NCBI RefSeq assembly: GCF_028618575.1
Contig: NZ_JAQITA010000008.1
Span: 1 to 64,000 of the forward strand
From: Bartonella sp. ML70XJBT.G
Lineage (GTDB): Bacteria; Pseudomonadota; Alphaproteobacteria; Rhizobiales; Rhizobiaceae
Direction: 5' to 3'
Length of the DNA stretch: 64,000 nucleotides
Below, in pieces: positions 1 to 7,137 of the stretch. Under the pieces are notes generated by a model. That model saw only the letters and a list, made by a program, of their open reading frames with translations. It was not told where the DNA came from and did not search any database. How positions within the stretch are numbered: position 1 is the first letter of the stretch; every line of letters begins with the position of its first letter. Both the position numbers and the translations under genes were made by a program.

Positions 1-666
1 GAAGGTGACCTTGGTGGCTTTATCGAAAAGGAAGCAAATCTCTCTCATGATGGCAATTGCTGGGTATATGATGATGCTTGTGCCTATGGTCATGCGCGCG
101 TTTCTGACAATGCAAAAATACGTCATTATTCTCAAATCTGTGGTCAAGTCTATGGGGATTGTGAGGTCTATGGGAGGGCTTTCATCTCTCAATATGCAAA
201 TATTTATGACAATGCTTGTGTCTATGGCAATGCCCATGTTTATGGGAATGTGTATGGCAATGCCCATGTGAGTGGGGGCGCCTTTGTTCATGCTGATGCC
301 CATATTTATGACCATGCTCATGTTTCTTATGATGCTGTGGTTTTTAGTTATGCAAGAGTTTATGGGCGTTCCAAGATTTCTGGCTTTGCTCGCATTCATA
401 GCCATGCAAAAATTTATAATTATGCGGTTGTTAATGGGCGTGCCAAAATTTATGGCAAGGTCTATGGCAATGCTAGTGTTGGTGGCTCTTCTGAGGTCTA
501 TGGCTCTGTGTATGGCAATGCTAAGGTAACTGATTATACTAAGGTGTGGGGTAAGGTCTATGGCAATGCCAAATTAAACAAGCAAAGCAAAGTAAAGTTG
601 GTACCAAAAAATTGCGAAGTTTATGAAAATGATCATATCGTAAAGATTGTTGATAAAACAGAATAA
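1..666 (+). CDS. Hexapeptide-repeat (left-handed beta-helix type) phage protein, 5'-truncated by window edge
   Basis: Function unknown. The reading frame is open from base 1, so the start codon lies upstream. The visible part begins with EGDLGGFIEKEANLSHDGNC, which matches the N-terminal region of the paralogue at 10925-11617. It continues as a long run of six-residue steps of the type N-A-x-V/I-x-G (YGNAHV, YGNASV), ending in a short non-repetitive tail. Such steps are the known signature of left-handed parallel beta-helices. Phage proteins with this N-terminal module plus repeats are widespread, but no catalytic residues are apparent. An internal ATG at 250 could be mistaken for the start; the upstream homology shows it is not. 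It is probably structural or surface-binding, but that is inference. Confidence 0.8.
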   Translation, partial: EGDLGGFIEKEANLSHDGNCWVYDDACAYGHARVSDNAKIRHYSQICGQVYGDCEVYGRAFISQYANIYDNACVYGNAHVYGNVYGNAHVSGGAFVHADAHIYDHAHVSYDAVVFSYARVYGRSKISGFARIHSHAKIYNYAVVNGRAKIYGKVYGNASVGGSSEVYGSVYGNAKVTDYTKVWGKVYGNAKLNKQSKVKLVPKNCEVYENDHIVKIVDKTE

Positions 667-686
667 AGAGCGGCGTGGGGGACGTC
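665..686 (+). repeat. GC-rich motif, copy 1 (AAGAGCGGCG type)
   Basis: This motif lies directly after the stop codon of the hexapeptide gene. It is nearly identical to 10884-10904, which lies 20 bases upstream of the second hexapeptide gene. In the second copy the first half forms the 3' arm of a hairpin; here no 5' arm is present. It may mark where a neighbouring gene has been lost. Confidence 0.4.
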
Positions 687-730
687 TTTTTTGAGAGCTA
701 TAAACGCATCATAAAAGAGAGAATTCAAAA

Positions 731-765
731 AGAAAGCCGTATCAAGTAATATGACGCGGCTTTCT
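731..765 (+). terminator. Hairpin, candidate terminator of the hexapeptide gene
   Basis: A perfect 9-bp stem (agaaagccg / cggctttct) surrounds a 17-base loop, about 65 bases after the stop codon. There is no clean T-run after it, so factor-independent termination is only possible. Confidence 0.45.
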
Positions 766-766
766 A

Positions 767-2060
767 ACCATCCACAATGGAGTGATAAATGCATATATAC
801 AAAACGTATCATATTGCAAGCGTTCTATTGTTTTTATGAAAACTTATCAAAAGGATCATAAATAATTGGGTATCATCTTGATAGCATTCATTTGAATGAG
901 AGAAAATATAAACGCTTTATAGCTTTATCAAACCAATCAAAAGCAAATGTGTATTAAGTGAAATTGTCTATAACAAAACCCGTTTTTATATTTATGCGCG
1001 TTGGTTTTTAAAGCAGCCTTTCATAAGACAAATAAACAAACGTTTTTATAGAATTTAAGGGTTTCAAGATTTGCTCTGCTGTAAAATCTAGATCTTTGTT
1101 TTTCGTAAATGAAACGTTCTTAAGAGCAAATGATAACTAAGTTTATAGCTGTTATAAAACATCAGTTTCAAACGTTTAAACGTTCATTTAAAAAGGTTAT
1201 CCATAAGCGTATTTTTACTTTTCATTAAAACCTAATTTCTTTAAAAATTAGCCGGCTCAAATTTGAGCTGGTTATCTTTAAAATAGAGATTCTTTAAACA
1301 TTTCGCTTTTTTCTAAAAATTGAGTAAAACCCTATGCGTTTAGATTTTACAATGGTTTTGAATTTTGCTTGCTTATCTTAAAGAGCTGCCCCCAAATTTG
1401 GGGTCACTAAAATTACTCAATCCAAATTTGGATTGCCCCCATTTGGCTTCATATTTTTTAACGATGACTTTTAAAACGTTTGTTGCTCGCTTGCATACGT
1501 CATAAAAAGGCTTTTGATTTCATACCTGCTATTTCGCACCTTGGTAAAAAAATACCGCTGTTATAAAATCAATCTTGTCTCTAAATCTTTTTATGCAATC
1601 TTATAAATGAAAACCTATAAGCTTATGACAGTTTCAAACGATTACCCTCTTATAGGTAATAAAATATTGCTATAGCATTTTTAGATTTTACGCTTCTCAA
1701 TTTTAAGAATCATAATCTCATACTTGATAATGCGATTACCAATCCAATCGTTAAAACAAGCTGTGATCTTTAAACGTATGTTATCGATCATTCCAAACGA
1801 CTAAATTTAAAAACAATGCGATTTTTGAGTGATAAAAACGTATCATAAAATTTATGAACTGTTTAAATGGTAGCTGCTTTTCATTTCATTTGAATACACA
1901 CATGCGTTATAATATTTACATCATGATTTGCTTTTTATGCTCTATTCATACGTGCCAATCTTTTATAGAAAATGGTCAAATGAATCATGCATAAAAGTAT
2001 GGATTCTTAAGTGGATTCATATAAAATAATTACACGCAACATATTGACTTTATTGTATTT
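767..2060. other. 1.3-kb AT-rich non-coding stretch inside the prophage
   Basis: I find no credible coding frame on either strand. The stretch holds the palindrome cluster at 1252-1435 and repeats of AAACGYATCATAAAA (702-716 just outside, 801-813 partly, 1836-1850). Many other AAACGTT/AAACGTW words are scattered through it. It could be decayed phage DNA, a regulatory region or an ncRNA locus; nothing decides among these. Confidence 0.5.
1252..1435. repeat. Cluster of three palindromes sharing the core CAAATTTG
   Basis: The palindromes are 1252-1271 (gctCAAATTTGagc with imperfect outer arms), 1390-1403 (ccCCAAATTTGGgg) and 1418-1435 (an 18-bp perfect palindrome around tcCAAATTTGga). The flanks differ while the core is constant, and each arm set is self-complementary. 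This pattern suggests binding sites for a dimeric protein, or cruciforms, rather than transcription terminators. Confidence 0.6.
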
Positions 2061-2255
2061 TTAGGTATTATACCTTTCCAAATAAGAGATCAACCCTTCC
2101 TTGCCATACTTATTGCCTGCCAATTCAGCGGCTTTAATAATTGCTTCTTTAAGAAGACGTGTATTCTTATTCGGTACCCCTTTGACACGCCCTTGCCCTG
2201 CTTTCGGTGGCATTCTTTTTGGCTGCGAAGTCAACTCTGTATTTTCTGTTGTCAT
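2061..2255 (-). pseudogene. Truncated phage protein (DUF5681 / small-terminase-like N-terminus)
   Basis: This is a 64-residue frame. Its segment RMPPKAGQGRVKGVPNKNTR followed by LLKEAI resembles the basic N-terminal motif (G-R-x-K-G-x-x-N-K) of DUF5681-type phage proteins, often found near terminase genes. Relatives as I recall them continue through an NP-x-F-x-x-LL-x-K-x-LP segment; here the frame ends at SYLERYNT. No continuation is visible in the other frames of the downstream bases. It is likely the stub of a gene whose 3' part was deleted together with the packaging genes that would normally follow. A genuine short protein cannot be excluded. Confidence 0.5.
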
Positions 2256-2276
2256 CCAATATTTTCTCCAGATAAC

Positions 2277-2298
2277 AAAAAACCCCGCAAACGCAGGG
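2277..2298 (-). terminator. Minus-strand intrinsic terminator
   Basis: Read on the minus strand, ccctgc-gttt-gcgggg forms a 6-bp stem (one G-U pair) followed by six T. It lies upstream of the truncated gene, so it would end transcripts coming from the right, where no minus-strand gene is now found until 3573. Confidence 0.5.
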
Positions 2299-2562
2299 CT
2301 CTAAACAATCATATCATTATAAAAGGGGTTTAACGAGAAACGATCTACTGTAATTTTGGACGCAATTCGACCAGTACAGCGCAGCTATAAAACACCATTA
2401 TTCACACTATGTCAACAAAAAAAATCATGATATTGTATCTTTTTTTATTTTCTTGCCTAAATCTAGTATCTTTAACAACCAACCACTCACAATTGTATCT
2501 TCTAAACGAATCAATTATATGGACGCACAAAGTTATTGATTAGCAAAAAGTGGGGGGAATTA

Positions 2563-3036
2563 ATGTTATTTTTCAAAAAAGCTGCTTTATGCAGAATTAA
2601 AAAGAGATTTACACTAATTTTGTTTTTACCGTTCTTTGCTATAATTAGTCTTATAATACTTGCTTTTAATCCCTTCGGATTAGATGACCAACAAGTAGAA
2701 AAATTAGTCGTACCAATATTTGTAGCATTTGTATCGTATTTTTTGATACTAAGTGCATGTGCAAGAGAAGAAAAGCTAAGTTTAAAAGATGAAAATATTG
2801 ACAGCGCATTTTATGAGCTCTTGTCCCTCCAATTCCAAACAGGATGCTATACAGCTATGGCAGCAGCCTTTGTATTTTATCCTGTATTAGGAATAGCATT
2901 TTTAGGAGTGTTAATTTTTATTGCTATAATACAAAATTTAGATGAAATTGTAGGGATCGTAGCGATTATAGCATTGATATTAATTTGTCTTATAGCGTTG
3001 ATAGCGTTAATCAAATTTATTTGGAAAATTGTCTAA
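2563..3036 (+). CDS. Four-helix membrane protein, unknown (possible prophage accessory gene)
   Basis: I do not recognise a family. The ATG at 2563 is preceded by GGGGGGA at 2552-2558, a strong ribosome site, and is preferred to a TTG at 2536. The roughly 157-residue product has a basic N-terminus (KKAALCRIKKR) and hydrophobic segments near residues 17-37, 47-68, 93-120 and 124-150. The only polar stretch is a loop (AREEKLSLKDENID) between helices 2 and 3. It is followed after 72 bases by another small membrane gene on the same strand. The pair sits between phage remnants and toxin-antitoxin loci, the usual position of accessory genes such as superinfection exclusion. That role is speculative. 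Confidence 0.6.
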   Translation: MLFFKKAALCRIKKRFTLILFLPFFAIISLIILAFNPFGLDDQQVEKLVVPIFVAFVSYFLILSACAREEKLSLKDENIDSAFYELLSLQFQTGCYTAMAAAFVFYPVLGIAFLGVLIFIAIIQNLDEIVGIVAIIALILICLIALIALIKFIWKIV

Positions 3037-3108
3037 CGATCAAAATATTTACTAAGCATTTTTCCTTAATCTTTAATATACACTTAAACTCCAGCCATAA
3101 AAGAAATA

Positions 3109-3543
3109 ATGAATTATTTATCAGCAAAAAAAATAAGTTACTTATTCGTCATAGTAATCAGTGTGCTTTTTCTTTCTGATTACGCCAATAGTGAACTCCC
3201 TATTCATTATCAATCTGCTAATATTGAACAAAGTTTATATGAAAGAATTAAAGTTTTACAAAAGCAGTACGAAGCAGAAAAGATTTTATCAGATAGTGGA
3301 ATTAATCAATATAACATTTCATTTTCCACTGTCTCTGATTATGAAAAACCTCGGAGGCGCATAACATTCGATGGTTTCATCACTATATTCTTCATTATAA
3401 TAGGAATATTCATATTTATTAGTATAATGTCCATCATCATTAACTTACTTTGGCGTTTTAAATTGAAAATTCCTGCTTATTTCTTTTTATTAACAACTGC
3501 TCTAATTAGTTGCGCGGTATTACTCCTTTTAATCCTTGATTAA
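3109..3543 (+). CDS. Small exported or membrane protein, unknown
   Basis: I do not recognise a family. The 144-residue product starts with a signal-anchor-like segment (YLFVIVISVLFLSDYANS). A polar region of about 60 residues rich in K, E, Y and Q follows. Two hydrophobic helices lie near residues 84-110 and 117-142, separated by a basic turn (RFKLK). The ribosome site is weak (aagaaata). Together with 2563-3036 it may form a two-gene unit. The topology suggests a periplasmic domain tethered by C-terminal helices. It is likely phage cargo by position; function is unknown. Confidence 0.5.
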   Translation: MNYLSAKKISYLFVIVISVLFLSDYANSELPIHYQSANIEQSLYERIKVLQKQYEAEKILSDSGINQYNISFSTVSDYEKPRRRITFDGFITIFFIIIGIFIFISIMSIIINLLWRFKLKIPAYFFLLTTALISCAVLLLLILD

Positions 3544-3572
3544 GAATCAAAGTATTTTATAAAAGATTTCCC

Positions 3573-3823
3573 TTAACCTTTATATATATTCTTTCTATGT
3601 CCAACAGCCAAAACTAACACGACAAGCTCTTTATCATAAAGATCACACAATATCCTGTAATCTCCACACGATACCTCCATAAACCTGATAATTGACCTCT
3701 TAAGGGCTTACCTATTGCACGCACATCCTCAAGAAAAGCAACCTGTTGATCTAAAAAATCAACAATCCGACGCGCTTCTTTTTTATCGCATTTTTTTAAA
3801 AAACTAAGAGCTTTTTTTTTCAT
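3573..3823 (-). pseudogene. RelE/ParE-family toxin, frameshifted
   Basis: This is the toxin half of a RelBE-type module. RelE toxins are ribosome-dependent mRNA interferases. The frame runs normally through QLSGLWRYRV, a conserved RelE segment. It then shifts into EITGYCVIFMIKSLSC and stops at 3614. In the neighbouring frame the same DNA reads GDYRILCDLYDKELVVLVLAVGHRKNIYKG to a stop at 3573, the expected RelE C-terminus. Restoring one G after the RYRV codons would rejoin the frames. The gene is therefore broken by a single-base deletion (or carries a sequencing error), near 3669. Translation would give a toxin lacking its C-terminal catalytic part. Confidence 0.8.
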
Positions 3824-3825
3824 AT

Positions 3826-4053
3826 CTAATCGTCCAAGCCAAGCTCTTTCCTCACCTCTTCAGAGCTATAAAAAGTAGCCTCTCCCCTTCGAACGCGCTC
3901 TCTTACTTGTGAAGCTAAATAATAATCCTCTGCTTCCTCTATTCCACGTTCAATAATCTCACGCAAATAAAAAGACTTTGTACGTCCTGTCTTAGAAGCC
4001 AAATTATTCAAACGTGTTTCAAGATCACTTGGCAAACGAATAGATATTGTCAT
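3826..4053 (-). CDS. RelB/DinJ-type ribbon-helix-helix antitoxin
   Basis: The 75-residue product is the antitoxin of the adjacent RelE locus. Its N-terminus (MTISIRLPSDLETRLNNLA) is a typical ribbon-helix-helix DNA-binding strand and first helix. The acidic C-terminal half (EEAEDYYLASQVRERV) is the expected toxin-wrapping part. I chose the ATG at 4053 because homology begins there; an upstream in-frame ATG at 4095 would add 14 unrelated residues. The stop codon lies two bases before the toxin ATG, as in coupled toxin-antitoxin operons. With the toxin broken, this gene may now serve only as a DNA-binding protein or be drifting. Confidence 0.85.
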   Translation of the reverse strand: MTISIRLPSDLETRLNNLASKTGRTKSFYLREIIERGIEEAEDYYLASQVRERVRRGEATFYSSEEVRKELGLDD

Positions 4054-4137
4054 AACGCAATCCTCATATTTGTATTCACTGTAATACAAAAACAACGTAT
4101 TGTACAGAAAAACGTTTCACGCCATGCCGCAAAAAAA

Positions 4138-4470
4138 CTACGTGAGAAATGTTGCGAGCTTAGCAAGAACCTCGTTCATAACCATGGGGGGAACTGTTTC
4201 CATTTTCTTACCCTGACGCGCTCCAATATCAAGAGCACGTGGCTGGTCACAACGTATCACACCTGTTGTATGCAATCCTACTCCCATTAATGAGACAGCA
4301 AAACCTGCTGTTCTAGCAAAATTTCCTCCGCTTGTAATAGGTAAGACAATGGGTGTTTTCGTTACACGATTAAACGCTTCTGGTGATACAATCAGTACAG
4401 GACGCGTCCCTTTTTGTTCATAACCCGAAGTTGGATCAAGAGATACAAGCCAAATTTCGCCCCGCTTCAT
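4138..4470 (-). CDS. MazF/PemK/ChpB-family endoribonuclease toxin
   Basis: The 110-residue product belongs to the MazF/PemK family of sequence-specific mRNA interferases. Family landmarks are the N-terminal MKRGEIWLVSLDPTSGYEQK, GTRPVLIVSP with the conserved R-P, PITSGG, and TGVIRCDQPRALD near residues 69-81. The last resembles ChpB most. The ATG at 4470 overlaps the antitoxin stop by one base (TGATG), implying translational coupling; a GTG one codon earlier is possible. The length is normal and no disruption is seen, so this module looks intact. Confidence 0.92.
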   Translation of the reverse strand: MKRGEIWLVSLDPTSGYEQKGTRPVLIVSPEAFNRVTKTPIVLPITSGGNFARTAGFAVSLMGVGLHTTGVIRCDQPRALDIGARQGKKMETVPPMVMNEVLAKLATFLT

Positions 4471-4727
4471 CACAAGAGCTCTCTACCAACAGGTTGAGCA
4501 TCAAACCACTCTATATCCTCATCCGCAAAATCATCTGAAGGATTACATTGGGCTAATAATTCATCAAGAGTGTAACTTGGAAATGTTTGTGGCTTTACAA
4601 TCAATTGTCCATTATCAACAGCCAAACCTACTTGTGTGTTTTCAGTAAGATGGAGAACATCAAGCAAGGCAGGTGGTATAGAAAGCATCACTGACCCTCC
4701 AACTTTACGTAATTTTGTTGTATGCAT
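4470..4727 (-). CDS. MazE/ChpBI-type AbrB-fold antitoxin
   Basis: The 85-residue product is an AbrB/SpoVT-fold swapped-hairpin DNA-binding protein. It begins MHTTKLRKVGGSVMLSIPPA, the family signature, and continues VGLAVDNGQLIVKP to close the barrel. The acidic C-terminal tail (DDFADEDIEWFD) fits the toxin-neutralising segment known in MazE proteins. It is the first gene of a two-gene unit with the MazF-like toxin and probably represses its own promoter, which would lie in the AT-rich stretch at 4728-4800. Confidence 0.9.
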   Translation of the reverse strand: MHTTKLRKVGGSVMLSIPPALLDVLHLTENTQVGLAVDNGQLIVKPQTFPSYTLDELLAQCNPSDDFADEDIEWFDAQPVGRELL

Positions 4728-4821
4728 AAAACACCCTCTCTAAAATATTATATAAAAATATAACATCTTAAAAACTATTTCAAGAGCTTTTGATGCTTTT
4801 ATAAAAATACTCGTAAAACAT

Positions 4822-5316
4822 TTACCATTTCTTTTTTTGATCAAAATATTTCTGGAGAGCATTCAGAGCAATTCGCAATGAATTCACAAGATGTGGTAAT
4901 GTTTGGTCTTCTATAACAATATATTGTATCGCTGCATAAAGATTATACTGTCTATAGAGATGTTGTGTTTCTTTTATCACCTCTTGCATATTAGAAAACT
5001 GTTCTGTTGCAAATTCAACCCATTTTTCTCTTGCTGTCTCATCAGAAGATGATGGTATTTCATCATACACAGCGCTTGGTAAACCTTTTGCACACGAATA
5101 GTCATTTTTTACTTCAAGATATTTTTGTGCAGCATCATACTGATCTTGAGTAAGCACCCCTTGTAAACATAACCGCCCAATATAAGTCCCAGAAAGCGGA
5201 TTTTTAGCCTCTTCTATGGTCAAACAGAAGCGCTTTGCACGCATTTCAATTGCCAATTGATTAACAGGATCTTGACGTACTTTTACTTGTGAAATGTCAG
5301 CATCTTGCTTTCTCAT
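4822..5316 (-). CDS. Phage-associated hypothetical protein
   Basis: Function unknown. The ATG at 5316 has GAGGGG four bases upstream and is preferred to an ATG at 5328. The 164-residue product contains a central segment NPLSGTYIGRLCLQGVLTQD followed by QYDAAQKYLEVKNDY. I recall similar segments in small proteins of Rhizobiales prophages, but not a family name. The rest is helical and polar with a basic end (DQKKKW). It follows ssb by 48 bases on the same strand, suggesting co-transcription with the replication-side genes of the prophage. Confidence 0.6.
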   Translation of the reverse strand: MRKQDADISQVKVRQDPVNQLAIEMRAKRFCLTIEEAKNPLSGTYIGRLCLQGVLTQDQYDAAQKYLEVKNDYSCAKGLPSAVYDEIPSSSDETAREKWVEFATEQFSNMQEVIKETQHLYRQYNLYAAIQYIVIEDQTLPHLVNSLRIALNALQKYFDQKKKW

Positions 5317-5364
5317 ACATCCCCTCATCTATGGAACTTACATTTTTTCTTTTTGCTATTTAAA

Positions 5365-5808
5365 TCAAAATGGCATGCTGTCATGCGCAGATATGCCATA
5401 ATCATCAGCACCTGAAGCGATAGCATAACTTTGAGAAGTGACAGATGAAGAAGTGGATGGCTCTTTCTTGGCATCAAGTAAATGCAATTCGCCTTTATAT
5501 TGTGACAAGACAATCTCTGTTGTGTAACGGTCATGCCCACTTTTATCTTGCCATTTACGGGTTTGTAATTTGCCTTCTACGTAAACTTTTGAACCTTTGT
5601 TTAAGTATTGAAGAGCGATTTTTGCCAAATGTGGATTAAAAATCACTACGGAATGCCATTCTGTTTTCTCTACTTTTTGATGAGTATTTTTATCTGTATA
5701 GCTTTCAGAAGTTGCCAACCGAAAATTGACCACCTCAGCTCCAGAAATCATTGTTTTGCTTTCGGGGTCATCCCCTAAATAGCCAATGAGTATCACTTTA
5801 TTCAACAT
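5365..5808 (-). CDS. ssb: Phage-type single-stranded DNA-binding protein
   Basis: SSB coats single-stranded DNA during replication and recombination. The 147-residue protein has the OB-fold start [16 protein letters not shown], then [22 protein letters not shown] and [19 protein letters not shown], all canonical. After a Ser/Thr-rich linker it ends in SAHDSMPF, a recognisable but less acidic version of the DDDIPF tip that recruits partner proteins. I chose the start at 5808, where homology begins; an in-frame ATG at 5823 would add five residues. It is likely the prophage's own copy, working with the ERF and YqaJ recombination pair. Confidence 0.93.
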   Translation of the reverse strand: MLNKVILIGYLGDDPESKTMISGAEVVNFRLATSESYTDKNTHQKVEKTEWHSVVIFNPHLAKIALQYLNKGSKVYVEGKLQTRKWQDKSGHDRYTTEIVLSQYKGELHLLDAKKEPSTSSSVTSQSYAIASGADDYGISAHDSMPF

Positions 5809-5950
5809 GTTTGTAAGTTCCATTCGATTTGCATTTTATATACGTAAAACCCTATCATAATTTGTTTGTTTTTTCAATTATTTCAAAAGGATATTATTTT
5901 TTATTAACATATAACATTATGTTCCACATAACAAATTAATAAATAATCGA

Positions 5951-5980
5951 TTGACATAAGTGTATGGTGTATCGTATCAA
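5951..5980 (+). promoter_or_regulatory. Candidate promoter of higBA copy 1
   Basis: TTGACA (5951-5956) is followed after 18 bases by TATCAA (5975-5980), 18 bases before the higB start. The -35 box is consensus; the -10 box matches four of six. Confidence 0.5.
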
Positions 5981-5998
5981 GTAGCAAAGGGTAATATT

Positions 5999-6280
5999 AT
6001 GGCAATCGTTAGTTTTAAGCATAAAGGGTTGAAGTTATTTTTCGAAAAAGGAATTTGTAAAGGAATACAACCTGCACATGCTAAAAAACTAGCTAACATT
6101 TTGGTAATTTTAGATACGATATCTGCTCCTGAACAAATGACGATTAGATCCTATCGTCTCCATGAGCTTACAGGCGATTTAAAAGGCTATTGGTCAATGC
6201 GTGTTAATGCAAATTGGCGTGTTACTTTTCGCTTTATCGGAACAGATGTTGAACTTGTTGATTATCAAGACTACCATTAA
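5999..6280 (+). CDS. higB: HigB-type (RelE superfamily) toxin, copy 1
   Basis: HigB toxins are ribosome-dependent mRNA interferases; in this subgroup the toxin gene precedes the antitoxin. The 93-residue product starts MAIVSFKHKGLKLFFEKG and ends NWRVTFRFIGTDVELVDYQD plus YH, the plasmid-maintenance killer signature. I chose the ATG at 5999 because it matches the copy at 15326-15607, which begins with the same 14 residues. The antitoxin follows after 16 bases. The last 22 residues are identical to those of the second copy and the DNA there is nearly identical, pointing to duplication or gene conversion within the element. Confidence 0.93.
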   Translation: MAIVSFKHKGLKLFFEKGICKGIQPAHAKKLANILVILDTISAPEQMTIRSYRLHELTGDLKGYWSMRVNANWRVTFRFIGTDVELVDYQDYH

Positions 6281-6296
6281 TTTTTGAGGTGTTATC

Positions 6297-6596
6297 ATGA
6301 TGTACAATCCCCCACACCCTGGTGGTATTTTGAAAGAAGAATTGCTTGATGAATTAGGCTTAACAGTAACAGAGGCTGCAAATCATCTTGGTGTTGCACG
6401 TTTAACTTTATCACGTGTTTTAAACTGTCATGCTGCAATTAGTATTAACCTTGCTTTACGCTTAGAAAAGGCTGGTTTAAATGATGCGGAATTTTGGCTT
6501 AAATTACAACAAAAACATGATCTGTGGCAAGCACGGCATAATAATCCCATACCGGATATTTCGTCTTTAGAGCAAGTAAGCCTCCTTAGCAATTAA
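6297..6596 (+). CDS. higA: HigA-family XRE antitoxin, copy 1
   Basis: The 99-residue product is an XRE-type helix-turn-helix protein that neutralises HigB and represses the operon. The family signature MYNPPHPGGILKEELLDELG is followed by the helix-turn-helix LTVTEAANHLGVARLTLSRV and then LALRLEKAG and FWLKLQQKHDLW. The C-terminal tail (residues 80-99) is divergent from copy 2. The start is at either of two adjacent ATG codons (6297 or 6300). The gene is intact. Confidence 0.93.
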   Translation: MMYNPPHPGGILKEELLDELGLTVTEAANHLGVARLTLSRVLNCHAAISINLALRLEKAGLNDAEFWLKLQQKHDLWQARHNNPIPDISSLEQVSLLSN

Positions 6597-6630
6597 GACT
6601 TGGCTTGACCGATTTTTCGCTTAAAATACA

Positions 6631-6957
6631 TCAAATGGCTTTTGATAATTTTTTGATTTTCTTGTTGATTTCATCAATGAGCGGTTCGTAATTGAGAACG
6701 CTTTTAGGTAAGTTGCCACCATAAACCCATGCTTTTACTTGTGCCTTGGTACTGAAATCCGCATTCTTTGGTATGGTGTAATACTGACCGCCATCAAATT
6801 TTTCACACTCTCTCCTGCCATCTTCATATTCGTAGAGGTTGTAAAAATACTCTGCTGCTCCATCTCCCCATGGAACATATCCAACAGCCGTTGCCACAAA
6901 CTTTTTTTGCATGGGCTGTTTACGGTTTATTAAAGATAAATGTTTTAAAATTGGCAT
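6631..6957 (-). CDS. Phage-associated hypothetical protein
   Basis: I do not recognise a family. The ATG at 6957 has AGGA seven bases upstream, which decides it over an internal ATG at 6912. The 108-residue product has an aromatic-rich central part (YVPWGDGAAEYFYNLYEYED) and a basic C-terminal helix (INKKIKKLSKAI). It is convergent with higA. Position at the end of the leftward early operon suggests a small phage accessory protein. Confidence 0.5.
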   Translation of the reverse strand: MPILKHLSLINRKQPMQKKFVATAVGYVPWGDGAAEYFYNLYEYEDGRRECEKFDGGQYYTIPKNADFSTKAQVKAWVYGGNLPKSVLNYEPLIDEINKKIKKLSKAI

Positions 6958-7137
6958 TCTTTAATCCTAACTTTACCAATTGGTCCATTTGCCTCAAATT
7001 TGATCATACAGAGCGTTTTATATTGCAGATGTGGATTTCATCATAAAATCTTTAAATCGCTCTGTACGGTGCCATTTTATTGATTTAAACGCATATCTAT
7101 TCCCAAAATGATCAGCACTTTTCACTATTTTGCTGTT

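Noticed and set aside
250-666. An ATG-started frame as a complete small gene
   Set aside because: The same frame is open to base 1 and its upstream part matches the N-terminus of the paralogue at 10925, so this is the 3' part of a longer gene.
1252-1435. The palindromes as transcription terminators
   Set aside because: They lack T-runs and genes to terminate, and the centre is AT-rich with almost no loop.
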